NCBI GenBank assembly: GCA_018228645.1
Contig: CP073693.1
Location: forward strand, 930,001-994,000
Length of the DNA: 64,000 nucleotides
Source of the DNA: Clostridiaceae bacterium Marseille-Q4143
GTDB lineage: Bacteria; Bacillota; Clostridia; Lachnospirales; Lachnospiraceae
Direction of reading: 5' to 3'
In this document: positions 26,213 through 35,494 of the stretch, one piece after another
Layout: each line of letters begins with the position of its first letter
Numbering within the stretch: the stretch's first letter is position 1
The notes under the pieces: generated by a model
Database searches by the model: none
What the model saw: the letters and a program-made list of their open reading frames with translations, nothing else
Told to the model about the DNA's origin: nothing
Position numbers and translations under genes: made by a program

Positions 26213-27235
26213 TTACCTCCCTGATTTTCTTGGTTGATTAGAATTATTATACAATAACTCCCTGGAAAAGGAAACTCTTTTTTCCTGCTGCCCGAGGAAT
26301 TTCTCCAGTTTCTCCATATGCTTTCCGGGGATCCATGCTTTGTTGGTGTTGTAATAATAATTGGCAAGCTTCCAGAATTTTTCCGGATATTCCATGCGGA
26401 TGCCCAGATATTCCCGTTCTTCCGGGCTGAGGGGGTTCTTCTCTTCATATGCTCTCAGCATTTTTATTCCCAATCGGAAATCATAGTTCTGTTTCTCGAG
26501 AATTTTCCTCATGAAATGATACAGATCATTAATCTGTACATTGACGGAACACTTTTCAAAGTTAATGACCGCCATCCGGCTGCCATTCACCAGAATATTA
26601 TGATGGGTATATTCCCCATGGCAGAAATGACCTTCTTCCAACGCACGCTGCCGAAGCTTTTTGTATGCACTCCTCTCCAGCATCCGCTCCATCCATTCTG
26701 CTTCCTCCAGTATCTTGGGAAAACAGCTAAGATAAGCCGTCTCAAATTCATTTTTCCGGGTCTTTTTCCTGATAAAGCGGTCAATCTTCTTCAACTCCCG
26801 GTTATGGCGGCGCAGTTCATCTTCCGCATCCGATCCGATCATCCGGACGTATTCCTCCTCTGACAGTTCCATACAATTCCGCATGGACAGATGAAGGCTT
26901 CCAAGGAGAGATGCCGCCTTCATGACCTCGCTCTCGCTTCTGGTGTCACACTCCCGTCCTTCCAACGCCTCTTTTACCACATAGGAATTATATTCCCGCC
27001 AGACGCTTGCAAGCTTCCCTTCCTGATCCGGTTCCATCCGGTCCACCAGATACCCCTGCTCCTGAAGATGCAAAAGCAGCTTCTGCTCCGTCTCAAGCTT
27101 CTGCACGCTTCCGGAATATTCCCGGATCAGTCTGCGTCCCTCACTGGTATCCAGCAGGAATGCGCCCCTGACTCTAAAGCTTCCTCTGACAGTAAACGGG
27201 TACTGCTCCAGCACCTGTAAATCCCGATCATTCAT
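26213..27235 (-). CDS. CotS-family spore coat / phosphotransferase-fold protein
   Basis: CotS proteins are kinase-fold proteins of the spore coat. The 340 aa product has an APH/choline-kinase-like fold with the segment HFCHGEYTHHNILVNG, where the catalytic loop would be HGD and here is HGE, followed by MAVINFEKCSVNVQINDLY, where the metal Asp would be IDFE and here is INFE. Both catalytic aspartates are replaced, so it is probably an inactive kinase fold, as in other CotS members. It lies 10 bp before the phosphomutase gene. Confidence 0.82.
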   Translation of the reverse strand: MNDRDLQVLEQYPFTVRGSFRVRGAFLLDTSEGRRLIREYSGSVQKLETEQKLLLHLQEQGYLVDRMEPDQEGKLASVWREYNSYVVKEALEGRECDTRSESEVMKAASLLGSLHLSMRNCMELSEEEYVRMIGSDAEDELRRHNRELKKIDRFIRKKTRKNEFETAYLSCFPKILEEAEWMERMLERSAYKKLRQRALEEGHFCHGEYTHHNILVNGSRMAVINFEKCSVNVQINDLYHFMRKILEKQNYDFRLGIKMLRAYEEKNPLSPEEREYLGIRMEYPEKFWKLANYYYNTNKAWIPGKHMEKLEKFLGQQEKRVSFSRELLYNNSNQPRKSGR

Positions 27236-27302
27236 AGACTTTCCCCCATATTCCGGTCACTTCGTACCTTCTATCTTATGAGGAAATGTATGAAAATAGC
27301 AC

Positions 27303-27338
27303 AAAAAAAGCGCCGCGGAGATTATTCCCGTGACGCTT
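27303..27338 (-). terminator. Terminator overlapping the cca stop codon
   Basis: On the minus strand AAGCGTCACGGG pairs with TCCGCGGCGCTT, and seven T follow. The cca stop codon (27322-27324) lies inside the loop region, so translation to the end of cca would meet the forming hairpin. Confidence 0.8.
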
Positions 27339-28668
27339 TATAAATCTCTTTTGCTTTTGCAAGAAGCCATGTCTTCTCATTACGTTTCGGATCTTCGATG
27401 ACCAGATCAAGAAGTTTGGAGAGCACTTCTCCAAGTCCGGGACCTGCAGGAATTCCTTCCATCATCAGATCTCTGCCGGTAATTACCATCTGTTTTAAGG
27501 TTACGCAGTCCTTTTCTTTCAAGATCTGCTCATACAGCTCCGTCACTACATAGAGCTTCGCCAGCTTATCCTCTCTGGTCGCCGGGTTCTGTGCCATAAT
27601 ATCAGCCCGCTGTACTTTCAGATACATAGGAAAGAGATCCGTTCCGATCCGGTTCACTGCTCTTCTGACACCCGCCGGTGTTCTGGCCGGATGATCGTCA
27701 TGACAGCTGACCAGCTTCTTCACCTGCCGGATGGTTTCATTATCGAATTTCAGTCTCCTCAGAATCCCGCCTGCCAGTTCTTCACTGATCTTTTGATGAC
27801 CGCGAAAATGGTCAATGCCATTAGCATCCGTTGTCTTTGCCTGGGGCTTTCCAAAATCATGGAACAGCATGGTAAGCCGAAGTACTTTGTCTGCCTCCAC
27901 CTCACCCATGGATCTGATGGTATGGACTCCTACGGAGTAACTATGATGGGGATTGTTCTGCTCACACGCCATGCAGGCATCAAATTCCGGCAGCACCACA
28001 GCAGTCATACCCGTCTCCCATGCTTCCAGAAGCCGTTCCGGATGGGGAGATACCAGTAATTTTACCAGCTCTGTCTGAATCCGCTCTGCGCTGACTTTTC
28101 TGAGGTTCTCCCGCAGCTCACAAATCGCCTGTTTCGTCTGCTCATCCAGAACAAATCCCAGCTGTGCTGCAAACCGGACGGCTCTCAGCATACGGAGCGC
28201 ATCCTCCTGAAACCGTTCTCTGGCTTCTCCCACGCAGCGGATGATACCGCGTTTCAGATCACCGACCCCGTCAAACTCGTCCACCAGGCCCCGCTCTTCA
28301 TTGTAAGCCATGGCATTGATGGTAAAATCCCTGCGCTTCAGGTCTTCTAAGAGACTCTTGGTAAAGACCACTTCCTTCGGGTGACGGCAGTCTTCGTACT
28401 CTCCGTCCAGCCGGTAGGTGGTGACCTCGAACCCTTCTTTTCCCAGCATAACCGTGACGGTGCCATGCTGGATACCCGTATCAATGGTTCTGGCAAACAA
28501 TGCTTTCACCTGATAGGGAGAAGCCGATGTGGTAATATCCCAGTCGGCAGGTTCTCTTCCCAGAAGTGCATCACGGACGCACCCGCCCACGGCATAGGCT
28601 TCATAGCCTGCCGCAGCGAGTGTACTGATTATCCTGTTGACTTTTTCCGGAATCTCAATCTGAATCAT
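27322..28668 (-). CDS. cca: CCA tRNA nucleotidyltransferase with HD domain
   Basis: This adds or repairs the CCA 3' end of tRNAs, a step needed here because neither tRNA gene in the window encodes CCA. The 448 aa product has the class II nucleotidyltransferase head (AYAVGGCVRDALLGREPADWD), the RRDFTINAMAYNE motif, the ERFQEDALRMLRAVRFAAQL motif and a C-terminal HD-like region (MLFHDFGKPQAKT). It ends 2 bp before... more exactly, its start lies 2 bp after the proS stop, so the two are cotranscribed. Confidence 0.94.
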   Translation of the reverse strand: MIQIEIPEKVNRIISTLAAAGYEAYAVGGCVRDALLGREPADWDITTSASPYQVKALFARTIDTGIQHGTVTVMLGKEGFEVTTYRLDGEYEDCRHPKEVVFTKSLLEDLKRRDFTINAMAYNEERGLVDEFDGVGDLKRGIIRCVGEARERFQEDALRMLRAVRFAAQLGFVLDEQTKQAICELRENLRKVSAERIQTELVKLLVSPHPERLLEAWETGMTAVVLPEFDACMACEQNNPHHSYSVGVHTIRSMGEVEADKVLRLTMLFHDFGKPQAKTTDANGIDHFRGHQKISEELAGGILRRLKFDNETIRQVKKLVSCHDDHPARTPAGVRRAVNRIGTDLFPMYLKVQRADIMAQNPATREDKLAKLYVVTELYEQILKEKDCVTLKQMVITGRDLMMEGIPAGPGLGEVLSKLLDLVIEDPKRNEKTWLLAKAKEIYKASRE

Positions 28669-28670
28669 AT

Positions 28671-30107
28671 TTAATATGCTTTACCCCAATATACCATTTT
28701 TTTCGCAGGTTTTCCGCAGCATACACAGGTGCCGGACAGCTGGTGCTGTTCGAAAGGCATGCAGCGGCTGGTTGCGGTCGTATCTTCTTTGATCTTATCC
28801 TCACAAGCCTGATCTCCGCACCACATTGCTCTTACGAAGCCCGGTTTGTTGTTGATGGTCTCCACGAACTCTTCGTAAGTGGTTGCATCGTAAGTATGAG
28901 AATCTCTGTGAGCTCTTGCTTTCTCCAGCATGTCATGCTGCATGGTCTCAAGAATCTCACCCAGTTTTGTCTCGATCTCGTCAAGGGATACCACGATCTT
29001 CTCTCTGGTATCACGGCGGACGATGACTGCCTGATTTGCCTCGATATCCTTCGGTCCGATCTCAATACGGGTCGGAATACCTTTGATTTCCTGCTCAGCG
29101 AACTTCCAGCCCGGAGATTTTTCGGAATCATCTACTTTTACTTTGAACTGACGGGACAGTTTGTCTCTCAGCTCATATGCTTTATCAAGAACGCCCTCTT
29201 TGTGCTGTGCAACCGGAACGATCATAGTCTGTACCGGAGCGATCCGCGGCGGCAGTACCAGTCCGGAATCATCACCGTGTACCATAATGATGGCACCGAT
29301 CAGACGAGTGGTCACACCCCAGGAAGTCTGATGGACATATTTCAGCTGGTTGTCTTTATCCGTGAACTGAATGCCGAATGCTTTTGCAAATCCGTCACCG
29401 AAGTTGTGGCTGGTACCGGACTGCAGTGCCTTTCCGTCATGCATCAGTGCCTCGATGGTGTAGGTGGCAATGGCACCTGCGAATTTCTCTTTATCGGTTT
29501 TGCGTCCTTTGATAACCGGAATAGCCAGTACCTGCTCACAGAAGTCTGCATAAACATTCAGCATCTGCTGGGTACGTGCCTCTGCCTCTTCCTCAGTCGC
29601 ATGTACGGTATGTCCTTCCTGCCACAGGAACTCTCTGGAGCGAAGGAACGGTCTTGTGGTCTTCTCCCAACGGAGTACAGAACACCACTGGTTATATACC
29701 TTCGGAAGATCTCTGTAGGAATGAACCTCTTTTTGATAGAAATCGCAGAACAGAGTCTCGGAAGTCGGACGTACACACATACGCTCCTGCAGCGGTTCCA
29801 ATCCGCCATGGGTAACCCATGCTACTTCTGGAGCAAATCCTTCTACATGGTCTTTCTCTTTCTGAAGCAGACTCTCCGGAATCAGCATCGGCAGATATAC
29901 ATTCTCTACCCCTGTCTCTTTGAATCTGCGGTCAAGTTCGTTCTGGATGTTTTCCCAGATTGCATAGCCAGCCGGTTTGATTACCATGCATCCCTTTACG
30001 CTGGTATAATCACACAGCTCTGCTTTCTTCACGACATCGGTGTACCACTGGGCGAAATCCACGTCCATGGAAGTGATGCCTTCTACTAATTTTTTGTCTT
30101 TTGCCAT
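28671..30107 (-). CDS. proS: Prolyl-tRNA synthetase, short archaeal/eukaryal-type
   Basis: This class II synthetase charges tRNA-Pro. The 478 aa product lacks the inserted editing domain of the long bacterial form. It has motif 1-2 elements ([40 protein letters not shown]) and a C-terminal domain ending in a cysteine-rich segment and a terminal Tyr ([20 protein letters not shown]), all typical of ProS type 3. The 448-codon frame on the opposite strand is a shadow. The 115 bp upstream show no T-box features. Confidence 0.96.
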   Translation of the reverse strand: MAKDKKLVEGITSMDVDFAQWYTDVVKKAELCDYTSVKGCMVIKPAGYAIWENIQNELDRRFKETGVENVYLPMLIPESLLQKEKDHVEGFAPEVAWVTHGGLEPLQERMCVRPTSETLFCDFYQKEVHSYRDLPKVYNQWCSVLRWEKTTRPFLRSREFLWQEGHTVHATEEEAEARTQQMLNVYADFCEQVLAIPVIKGRKTDKEKFAGAIATYTIEALMHDGKALQSGTSHNFGDGFAKAFGIQFTDKDNQLKYVHQTSWGVTTRLIGAIIMVHGDDSGLVLPPRIAPVQTMIVPVAQHKEGVLDKAYELRDKLSRQFKVKVDDSEKSPGWKFAEQEIKGIPTRIEIGPKDIEANQAVIVRRDTREKIVVSLDEIETKLGEILETMQHDMLEKARAHRDSHTYDATTYEEFVETINNKPGFVRAMWCGDQACEDKIKEDTTATSRCMPFEQHQLSGTCVCCGKPAKKMVYWGKAY

Positions 30108-30221
30108 TTTTTTGCAATCTCCTTTTTCATAGCCGCCGCGCCTTCTCGTCAGCAGCCGTTTTCCTGCAATTTTGCACTATTTTTAATTGTAAAAAGGAAT
30201 GAAGGGTTTGTCAACATCCTC

Positions 30222-30890
30222 TTAACAATCATTTTCCATCCGGTCAATGTTTTTGATCTTTCCGATCACTACCAGCACATCCCCCTCCCGGAACCGGTAA
30301 TCCGGCGCAATTTCAATATTCGTCTCATGGCCGTTCTGCACCGCAATAATATTAAGACCGTATTTCTTTCTGATATTCAGTTCCATGACACTGGCTCCCA
30401 GCATGGACTCCGGTACGGAAATCTGACGGATCTCCACGCTGTTATCAAGAGCAATGTAATCCATAAAGGTACTGGAGATGAGCCGTTTTCCAAGGCGCAC
30501 TGCCATATCCTTCTCCGGATAGACGACCGTGGCGCCGATACGCTTCAGTACTTCCCCCTGCTCCACGCTGCTGGCTTTTGCAATGACCTTCGGCACGCCC
30601 AGGTCGATGACGCTCATGGTAATCAGGATGCTGGCGTCAATTTTCTCACCGATGCAGACTGCCACCACATCGCAGTTCTGAATACCGATTTCTTTTAACG
30701 TATCACTGTAGATGGTATCTGCCACAAAGGCATAATCTGTATACTGCCGAAGCTCTTTCACACGGCTTTCATCCCGATCCACGGCAATCACTTCCTTACC
30801 GGCCTGTGCCAGTGTAATGGCAAGGGCAGTGCCGAACCGTCCCAGTCCGATGACCCCGAAGGAAGCTGATTCTTTCTTTTTCTTTATCAT
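30222..30890 (-). CDS. Potassium uptake regulatory subunit TrkA/KtrA (RCK)
   Basis: This is the cytoplasmic nucleotide-sensing ring subunit of a Trk/Ktr potassium transporter. The 222 aa product has an RCK-N Rossmann domain (FGVIGLGRFGTALAITLAQA, acidic strand end VIAVDRD) and an RCK-C domain (about 135-220, ending GDVLVVIGKIKNIDRME). It lies 12 bp after the membrane subunit gene. The single RCK unit is KtrA-like, unlike the doubled E. coli TrkA. Confidence 0.93.
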   Translation of the reverse strand: MIKKKKESASFGVIGLGRFGTALAITLAQAGKEVIAVDRDESRVKELRQYTDYAFVADTIYSDTLKEIGIQNCDVVAVCIGEKIDASILITMSVIDLGVPKVIAKASSVEQGEVLKRIGATVVYPEKDMAVRLGKRLISSTFMDYIALDNSVEIRQISVPESMLGASVMELNIRKKYGLNIIAVQNGHETNIEIAPDYRFREGDVLVVIGKIKNIDRMENDC

Positions 30891-30902
30891 ACTCGTTCTC
30901 CT

Positions 30903-32204
30903 TTATCCTATGGTCACGGATTCCTCCGTATATCTTGCATTTTTCGGCTGCCGGCTGACCCAGATCGTGATCATGGTCATGGCACCCAGCCTTCCGGTAA
31001 ACATAAAAAAGATCAAAATCCACCGGGCTGCAATGCCAAGTCCCGGCGTAATGCCGGTGGATAATCCTGCAGTACTGAAGGCTGACACCGTCTCAAAAAA
31101 GAGCTGCATGAAGGTAAGCTCCGGCTCCGCCACACACATCAGGAAGGTTCCCACGCAGACCATCAGGGCGGAACAGATCACGATCATGGACGCTCTGGAT
31201 ACATTTTCCTTCGGAATACTTCTCCGGAATGCGCCTACCGGACGCTTGGAAAATTCGCTCCGCACCGACTGCAGCAATACAAACATCGTACTGGTCTTCA
31301 CACCGCCTCCGGTGGAACCGGAAGATGCTCCGATGAACATGAGGACACAGATTACGAACAGTCCCCCATTGCTGAAGCTTCCCAGGGAACAGGTGGAAAA
31401 TCCCGCTGTTCTGGCGGACATGCTGTGGAAAAATGCCGCCATCCAGGAGATGGGCTCCGTCAGCCTCAAAAGCAGCGTACCGCCAGCCAGCAAAATACCC
31501 GTCGTCACCAGCACCACTTTTGTGTGAAGTGTCAGCCTTCGGAAATTCCGCTGTTTCCCCAGATCCAGAATAACCGGAAATCCAATACCACCCACGATGA
31601 CCAGTACACTGGTAATGAGATTCAATGCCACATTATCCCGGTAGGGAATCAGATTTGTCATATTCCCAAGAATATCAAATCCCGCATTATTAAAAGAAGC
31701 TACCGAGTGAAAAATACTGATTCCCAGCGCATGGAGCGGGGAATAATCTTTTAGGAAAACCGGAAACGATAACAGAGCGCCCGCGGTTTCCACCACCAGA
31801 GTAATCAGAAGCACTGCTTCCACCATACGGACGATTCCTTTGTAACTGTCTACATTTAACGCTTCCTTTGCCAGCACCCTGCTCTTGATACTGACTTTCT
31901 TTCCGGCAGCAATCATAAGGCCCAGTCCTGCGGAAGCCACACCCAGACCGCCGATCTGGATTAAAATACCAATGACCGTCTGTCCGAAAGCCGTAAAGGT
32001 ATCCGCGGTATCCACCACCACGAGACCCGTCACACATACTGCACTGGTGGCCGTAAAGAGGGCATTAAGAGGCGTTACTGTCACGCCTGATTTTATAGAA
32101 AAAGGTAATAACAAAAGCAATGTACCGATCAGAATCACCAGTGCAAATCCCATGGTAATGAGTCTGCCCGGCGGCTGCTTTTTTATAAATTCCTGAATAT
32201 TCAT
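30903..32204 (-). CDS. Potassium transporter membrane subunit TrkH/KtrB family
   Basis: This is the ion-conducting subunit that pairs with the RCK protein encoded next to it. The 433 aa product has about eight to ten membrane segments and the four pore-loop regions, with filter-like sequences TATSAVCVTGLVVVDT, SVASFNNAGFD, SARTAGFSTCSLG and SAFSTAGLSTGI. The alternating Gly positions match KtrB. ATG 32204 has AGGAG about ten bases upstream; the longer frame starts in unlikely sequence. Confidence 0.93.
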   Translation of the reverse strand: MNIQEFIKKQPPGRLITMGFALVILIGTLLLLLPFSIKSGVTVTPLNALFTATSAVCVTGLVVVDTADTFTAFGQTVIGILIQIGGLGVASAGLGLMIAAGKKVSIKSRVLAKEALNVDSYKGIVRMVEAVLLITLVVETAGALLSFPVFLKDYSPLHALGISIFHSVASFNNAGFDILGNMTNLIPYRDNVALNLITSVLVIVGGIGFPVILDLGKQRNFRRLTLHTKVVLVTTGILLAGGTLLLRLTEPISWMAAFFHSMSARTAGFSTCSLGSFSNGGLFVICVLMFIGASSGSTGGGVKTSTMFVLLQSVRSEFSKRPVGAFRRSIPKENVSRASMIVICSALMVCVGTFLMCVAEPELTFMQLFFETVSAFSTAGLSTGITPGLGIAARWILIFFMFTGRLGAMTMITIWVSRQPKNARYTEESVTIG

Positions 32205-32334
32205 TGTATCGTTACTCCTGTCCGCTTTGTCTGTAACATAGCATCCACATTTTCGTTTGTCAATATCAGCCAGCATAGGATCAGCCAATTCACAGATACT
32301 GATAGTAGAATCTGTGAAAAAGGAGGATGCAGTT

Positions 32335-33306
32335 ATGAACCGGAGGAATACACTCTACATGCAGAAAGCAGCCATTGCTGCCGCAGTCTATCTGGTTCTG
32401 CGGTATCTTCTGCCTCTGGTTTTTCCTTTTTTCTTTGCGTGGCTGACAGTTGCCGCCCTGAACCGGTTCCGTTACCGGATATCCATGCGTCTGGTTCCTC
32501 TCAGCGCCGGTGTGTTAAGTATCCTTTTTCTGGCTGTACTTCTCTTTCTTCTGCTGAGCGGCTATCTTCTCTATCCACCCATCCGGGAACTTTTTCCGGT
32601 GTGGCAGGACTTCCTTTTACGTATGCCGCTTCTATCTGACTGGATTCCTTCCTCCCTGCTGGGACAGATCACCCGCATGATGCCCTCCGTCTTCTCATGG
32701 CTGTTCGGAATCTTTCTTTATTTTGTCTCTCTGCTTCTCTTTGCCAGAGACTGGAAAGCCTTTGATGCAATGCTTTCAAAACTTCCTTTTTATCAGATGG
32801 TACGAAATGCCGGCGGCCGGCTGGCCACTGCCTGTCAAAACTGGATCCATGCCCAGATCCGGATCATGTTCGTCATTACCCTGGAATGTGCCGCCGGTTA
32901 CTGGCTGCTGCTCCATCTGCCAGGTGCCGGACTGTGGGCCGTGCTCACCGGTTTTCTGGATGCGCTTCCGGTCTTCGGCACTGGGATCGTATTTCTTCCC
33001 TGGATTCTCGTGGAACTGCTCCGGCAGCGTTTCCTTGTCTGCCTGAAGCTTTCCATCCTCTACGCCATCACCTGGCTCACCCGTGAACTTCTGGAGCCGG
33101 GGCTTCTGGGCAACGGTCTTGGTCTCCTTCCAGTCTGCTTTCTGATCTCCGTCATTGCCGGGTTAAAACTTTTTGGTCCTGTGGGACTTTTTACCGGCCC
33201 TTTCGGAATTCTTCTTATCAGAGAGCTGTGGGTGGAACTGGAAACTCCGGCTTCACCTCATACGTCATCTGTCTGCCCGTCCGGGGATGACGAAAAGACG
33301 TCTTAA
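32335..33306 (+). CDS. YtvI-type sporulation membrane protein (AI-2E transporter superfamily)
   Basis: This is a polytopic membrane protein of the AI-2E/PerM superfamily. In spore formers the YtvI branch is linked to sporulation. The 323 aa product has an N-terminal hairpin of helices (LPLVFPFFFAWLTVAALNRF), a soluble middle part and a C-terminal helix bundle with GAGLWAVLTGFLDALPVFGT and a late LFGPVGLFTGPFGILLI segment. AAGGAGGA precedes ATG 32335. Its last 29 codons overlap, tail to tail, the 3' end of the RluA-type gene on the other strand. Confidence 0.78.
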   Translation: MNRRNTLYMQKAAIAAAVYLVLRYLLPLVFPFFFAWLTVAALNRFRYRISMRLVPLSAGVLSILFLAVLLFLLLSGYLLYPPIRELFPVWQDFLLRMPLLSDWIPSSLLGQITRMMPSVFSWLFGIFLYFVSLLLFARDWKAFDAMLSKLPFYQMVRNAGGRLATACQNWIHAQIRIMFVITLECAAGYWLLLHLPGAGLWAVLTGFLDALPVFGTGIVFLPWILVELLRQRFLVCLKLSILYAITWLTRELLEPGLLGNGLGLLPVCFLISVIAGLKLFGPVGLFTGPFGILLIRELWVELETPASPHTSSVCPSGDDEKTS

Positions 33307-33874
33307 AGGAGCAGAGGCAGAGCTGTCCGCCGCCTTTCCCATATTTGGCATCTCCCACAATGGGCATGCCCGCATGGGAAAGCTGTACCCGGATCTGATG
33401 ATGGCGTCCTGTGAGCAGACGGATCTTCAGAAGAGTCTGATCTTCCCAGGACTCCAGTACTTCGTAGGTAAGTTCACTCCGCTTGCTTCCTCTGGTCCCT
33501 TCTGGCACCACTTTGGATAAGTTGTTTCTGGCATCTTTCAGAAGATAATCCACCAGTGTGCCTGATTTTGCGGAAGGTTTTCCACATACCAGCGCCTGAT
33601 ACCATTTTTCCATGTGGATATGGTCCGCTACCTGTCTGCTCAGGTCTGCTGCTGCCTTCTCATTAAATGCCACCAGAAGGATTCCCTCTACCGGCTGGTC
33701 CAGACGGTTCACCAGACCCAGATAGGGATTCTTCATTCCTTCTTCCAGGAGGTCGTTTCTGAGCATGCTCATAAGGTCCGGCACTGACGCCCGTGCACTC
33801 TGCACTGCCAGTCCGGCACGTTTATGAATGACGCAGAGATCTTCGTCTCTGTAAAGTATTTCATATTTTTTCAT
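33218..33874 (-). CDS. RluA-family RNA pseudouridine synthase
   Basis: This isomerises specific uridines in rRNA or tRNA to pseudouridine. The 218 aa product has the catalytic motif LGLVNRLDQPVEGILLVA (Asp in RLDQPV), the later GTRGSKRSELTYEVL region, and LTGRHHQIRVQLSHAGMPIV near the end. It has no S4 domain. The start at 33874 has GAGGT upstream. The 3' end overlaps ytvI by 89 bp in convergent orientation. A 48-bp palindrome lies just upstream. Confidence 0.9.
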   Translation of the reverse strand: MKKYEILYRDEDLCVIHKRAGLAVQSARASVPDLMSMLRNDLLEEGMKNPYLGLVNRLDQPVEGILLVAFNEKAAADLSRQVADHIHMEKWYQALVCGKPSAKSGTLVDYLLKDARNNLSKVVPEGTRGSKRSELTYEVLESWEDQTLLKIRLLTGRHHQIRVQLSHAGMPIVGDAKYGKGGGQLCLCSFKTSFRHPRTGRQMTYEVKPEFPVPPTAL

Positions 33875-33890
33875 CTTATACCTCTTTAAC

Positions 33891-33938
33891 AGTGACACAA
33901 ACCGGGAGTGACAGCCTGTCACTCCCGGATGTGTCACT
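33891..33938. repeat. 48-bp nested palindrome upstream of the RluA-type gene
   Basis: The outer arms AGTGACAC/GTGTCACT and the inner 13-bp arms CCGGGAGTGACAG/CTGTCACTCCCGG are nested around one central base. They are separated by small unpaired bases. AGTGACA occurs in both arm levels. No T-run follows on either strand, so it is not a standard terminator. It lies between the membrane-protein gene stop and the RluA gene start on the same transcript. Confidence 0.85.
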
Positions 33939-33947
33939 ATTCTATGT

Positions 33948-34610
33948 TCAACCGCCTAAAAATTCTGTCATTACTTCCTGGAACAGCTGCTCTTCTTCTT
34001 TCTTCAGTACCGGAGTCCTGGATTTATTTTCCGGCACCGGCTTCTGCCGGGCAGCATCTGTCTTCTCTGCTGTGTCCGGTTCTTCGAATGTCTCATACAC
34101 ATGCATCTGTCTTGGATACAGTGTATTGGCCACATAATCATTGAGGAAGACTTCCGCCTGTTCCCACAGGCTGTCTGTCTCGAACCACAGAATTGCCATC
34201 CGGACGATAACCGCTGCACCGACTGATGCCAACAGCCTGTCCACACAGACCGCAGCCGGATAACGCAGGAAATAGAACGTCACCGCTTCCATCACTCCGA
34301 TACTCACTATCAGTTCCATCCAGCGCTCCGGAAGCCGTTTCCAGCGCAGCAGCCGGACGCCGCATCTTCGCTCCTGGCAGAGATATTTTTTTACAAATAC
34401 CGGAATGTCGCTGATCTCCACATGAACCTCATAGCTCTTTTCAAATTTGAGCGTCATGGCACGGATCATCCGGCTCTTCTCCCCGCCGTCCAGCAACGCA
34501 TTTTTGCTCAGTTTTCCAAATATCATTCTGCGTGCCAGTACCAGAATAATCCCCCAGATTCCCAGTACTGCAAATTCTCCGTAGTAAGACCACCATGCAT
34601 CATACAACAT
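33948..34610 (-). CDS. Membrane protein of unknown function
   Basis: I do not recognise this 220 aa protein. It has an N-terminal hydrophobic segment (FAVLGIWGIILVLARRMIFG), a soluble stretch with SYEVHVEISDIPVFVKKYLC, two further hydrophobic segments (about 100-140) and a charged, Pro-rich C-terminal tail. A promoter-like TTCACC, 17 bp, TATAAT lies at 34645-34673. The neighbours are mtnN upstream and the RluA-type gene downstream, on the same strand. It has the look of a real gene, but I infer no function. Confidence 0.72.
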   Translation of the reverse strand: MLYDAWWSYYGEFAVLGIWGIILVLARRMIFGKLSKNALLDGGEKSRMIRAMTLKFEKSYEVHVEISDIPVFVKKYLCQERRCGVRLLRWKRLPERWMELIVSIGVMEAVTFYFLRYPAAVCVDRLLASVGAAVIVRMAILWFETDSLWEQAEVFLNDYVANTLYPRQMHVYETFEEPDTAEKTDAARQKPVPENKSRTPVLKKEEEQLFQEVMTEFLGG

Positions 34611-34687
34611 CTCTGAATGCCTCCCCTTGCTTTTAGTGGTCTCATTATAGAGCGGAATGCTCCGGCGGTGAAGCAGATCTTATCGAC

Positions 34688-35398
34688 TTATTTCACGCGG
34701 GAAATAAAGTTCTCTACCAGTGCCACGCTGTGACGGATCGCCTGTTTTTCAAATGCCGGATAGTCAACAACTGCGCTGTCATCCGCTTTATCGGAAATGG
34801 CGCGTAATACCACAAACGGGATCTTGTTAAGATAAGCTGCCTGTGCGATGGCTGCTCCTTCCATCTCGGTACACATACCGCCGAACTGCTGGGAAATCCG
34901 GTTCTTTACAGCGCGGTCAGAGATAAACTGGTCACCGCTCACAACTCTTCCGGTAAATGCGCGTACTTCCGGCACTGCTTTCGCACATGCTTCTTTTGCT
35001 GCTGCTACCAGATCTGGATCTGCCTTAAAGCAGCTGGTCTCCATTCTCGGGATCACACCCGGTTTGTATCCGAAACCGGTGGCATCCATATCATGCTGCA
35101 CTGCATCGGTGGAGATGACGATATCGCCGATGTTGATCTCTGCCCTCAGAGATCCTGCGATACCGGTATTGATCACTACATCTACCTGGAACAGATCTGC
35201 CAGAATCTGGGTGCAGATACCTGCGTTGACCTTGCCGATTCCACTGCGGACGATGACCACTTCATGACCGTTCATGGTGCCGGAATAAAAGTCCATGGAA
35301 GCTTTGGTCAGTTTCTCCGGATTCTCCAGTTTTGCGCGGAGTGCTTCCACTTCCTCCTCCATTGCTCCGATGACTCCGATTTTTTTCTTTTTATTCAT
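34688..35398 (-). CDS. mtnN: 5'-methylthioadenosine/S-adenosylhomocysteine nucleosidase
   Basis: This cleaves MTA and SAH, releasing adenine, in methionine salvage and removal of methylation by-products. The 236 aa product starts KKIGVIGAMEEEVEALRAKL. It has VDVVINTGIAGSLRAEINIG, the substrate loop MCTEMEGAAIAQAAYLN with the ribose-binding Glu, and the catalytic Asp in LRAISDKADDSA. The gene is complete. Its promoter and first 53 codons lie inside a 253-bp direct repeat that recurs on the far side of an IS1634-type element. Confidence 0.96.
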   Translation of the reverse strand: MNKKKKIGVIGAMEEEVEALRAKLENPEKLTKASMDFYSGTMNGHEVVIVRSGIGKVNAGICTQILADLFQVDVVINTGIAGSLRAEINIGDIVISTDAVQHDMDATGFGYKPGVIPRMETSCFKADPDLVAAAKEACAKAVPEVRAFTGRVVSGDQFISDRAVKNRISQQFGGMCTEMEGAAIAQAAYLNKIPFVVLRAISDKADDSAVVDYPAFEKQAIRHSVALVENFISRVK

Positions 35399-35494
35399 AA
35401 TTTCAATCCTTTCTGATGCTGATAACCTGATCATTATCAGTATACCGGAAGTTTCCTGTTTTGACTAGAAAAAACACAGGATTTCTGCTATACT
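35242..35494. repeat. 253-bp direct repeat, left copy
   Basis: Identical over its whole length to 37499-37751. It holds the first 53 codons of mtnN, its leader and promoter. The two copies bracket the IS1634-type element exactly, so they are best read as a very long target-site duplication. Confidence 0.93.
35439..35467 (-). promoter_or_regulatory. mtnN: Predicted mtnN promoter
   Basis: TAGTCA (35462-35467), 17 bp and TATACT (35439-35444) on the minus strand, 41 bp before the mtnN start. It lies wholly inside the direct repeat, so a second copy exists at 37696-37724. Confidence 0.6.

Noticed and set aside
28743..30089. 448-codon open frame on the plus strand, opposite proS
   Set aside because: It mirrors proS in the complementary frame, has no ribosome site or known motif, and arises from the codon bias of proS. 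Similar long antisense frames opposite glgP (54629-55654), pgm and tilS were rejected for the same reason.
30108..30221. T-box before proS
   Set aside because: The gap is too short and lacks the AGGTGG core and a terminator hairpin.
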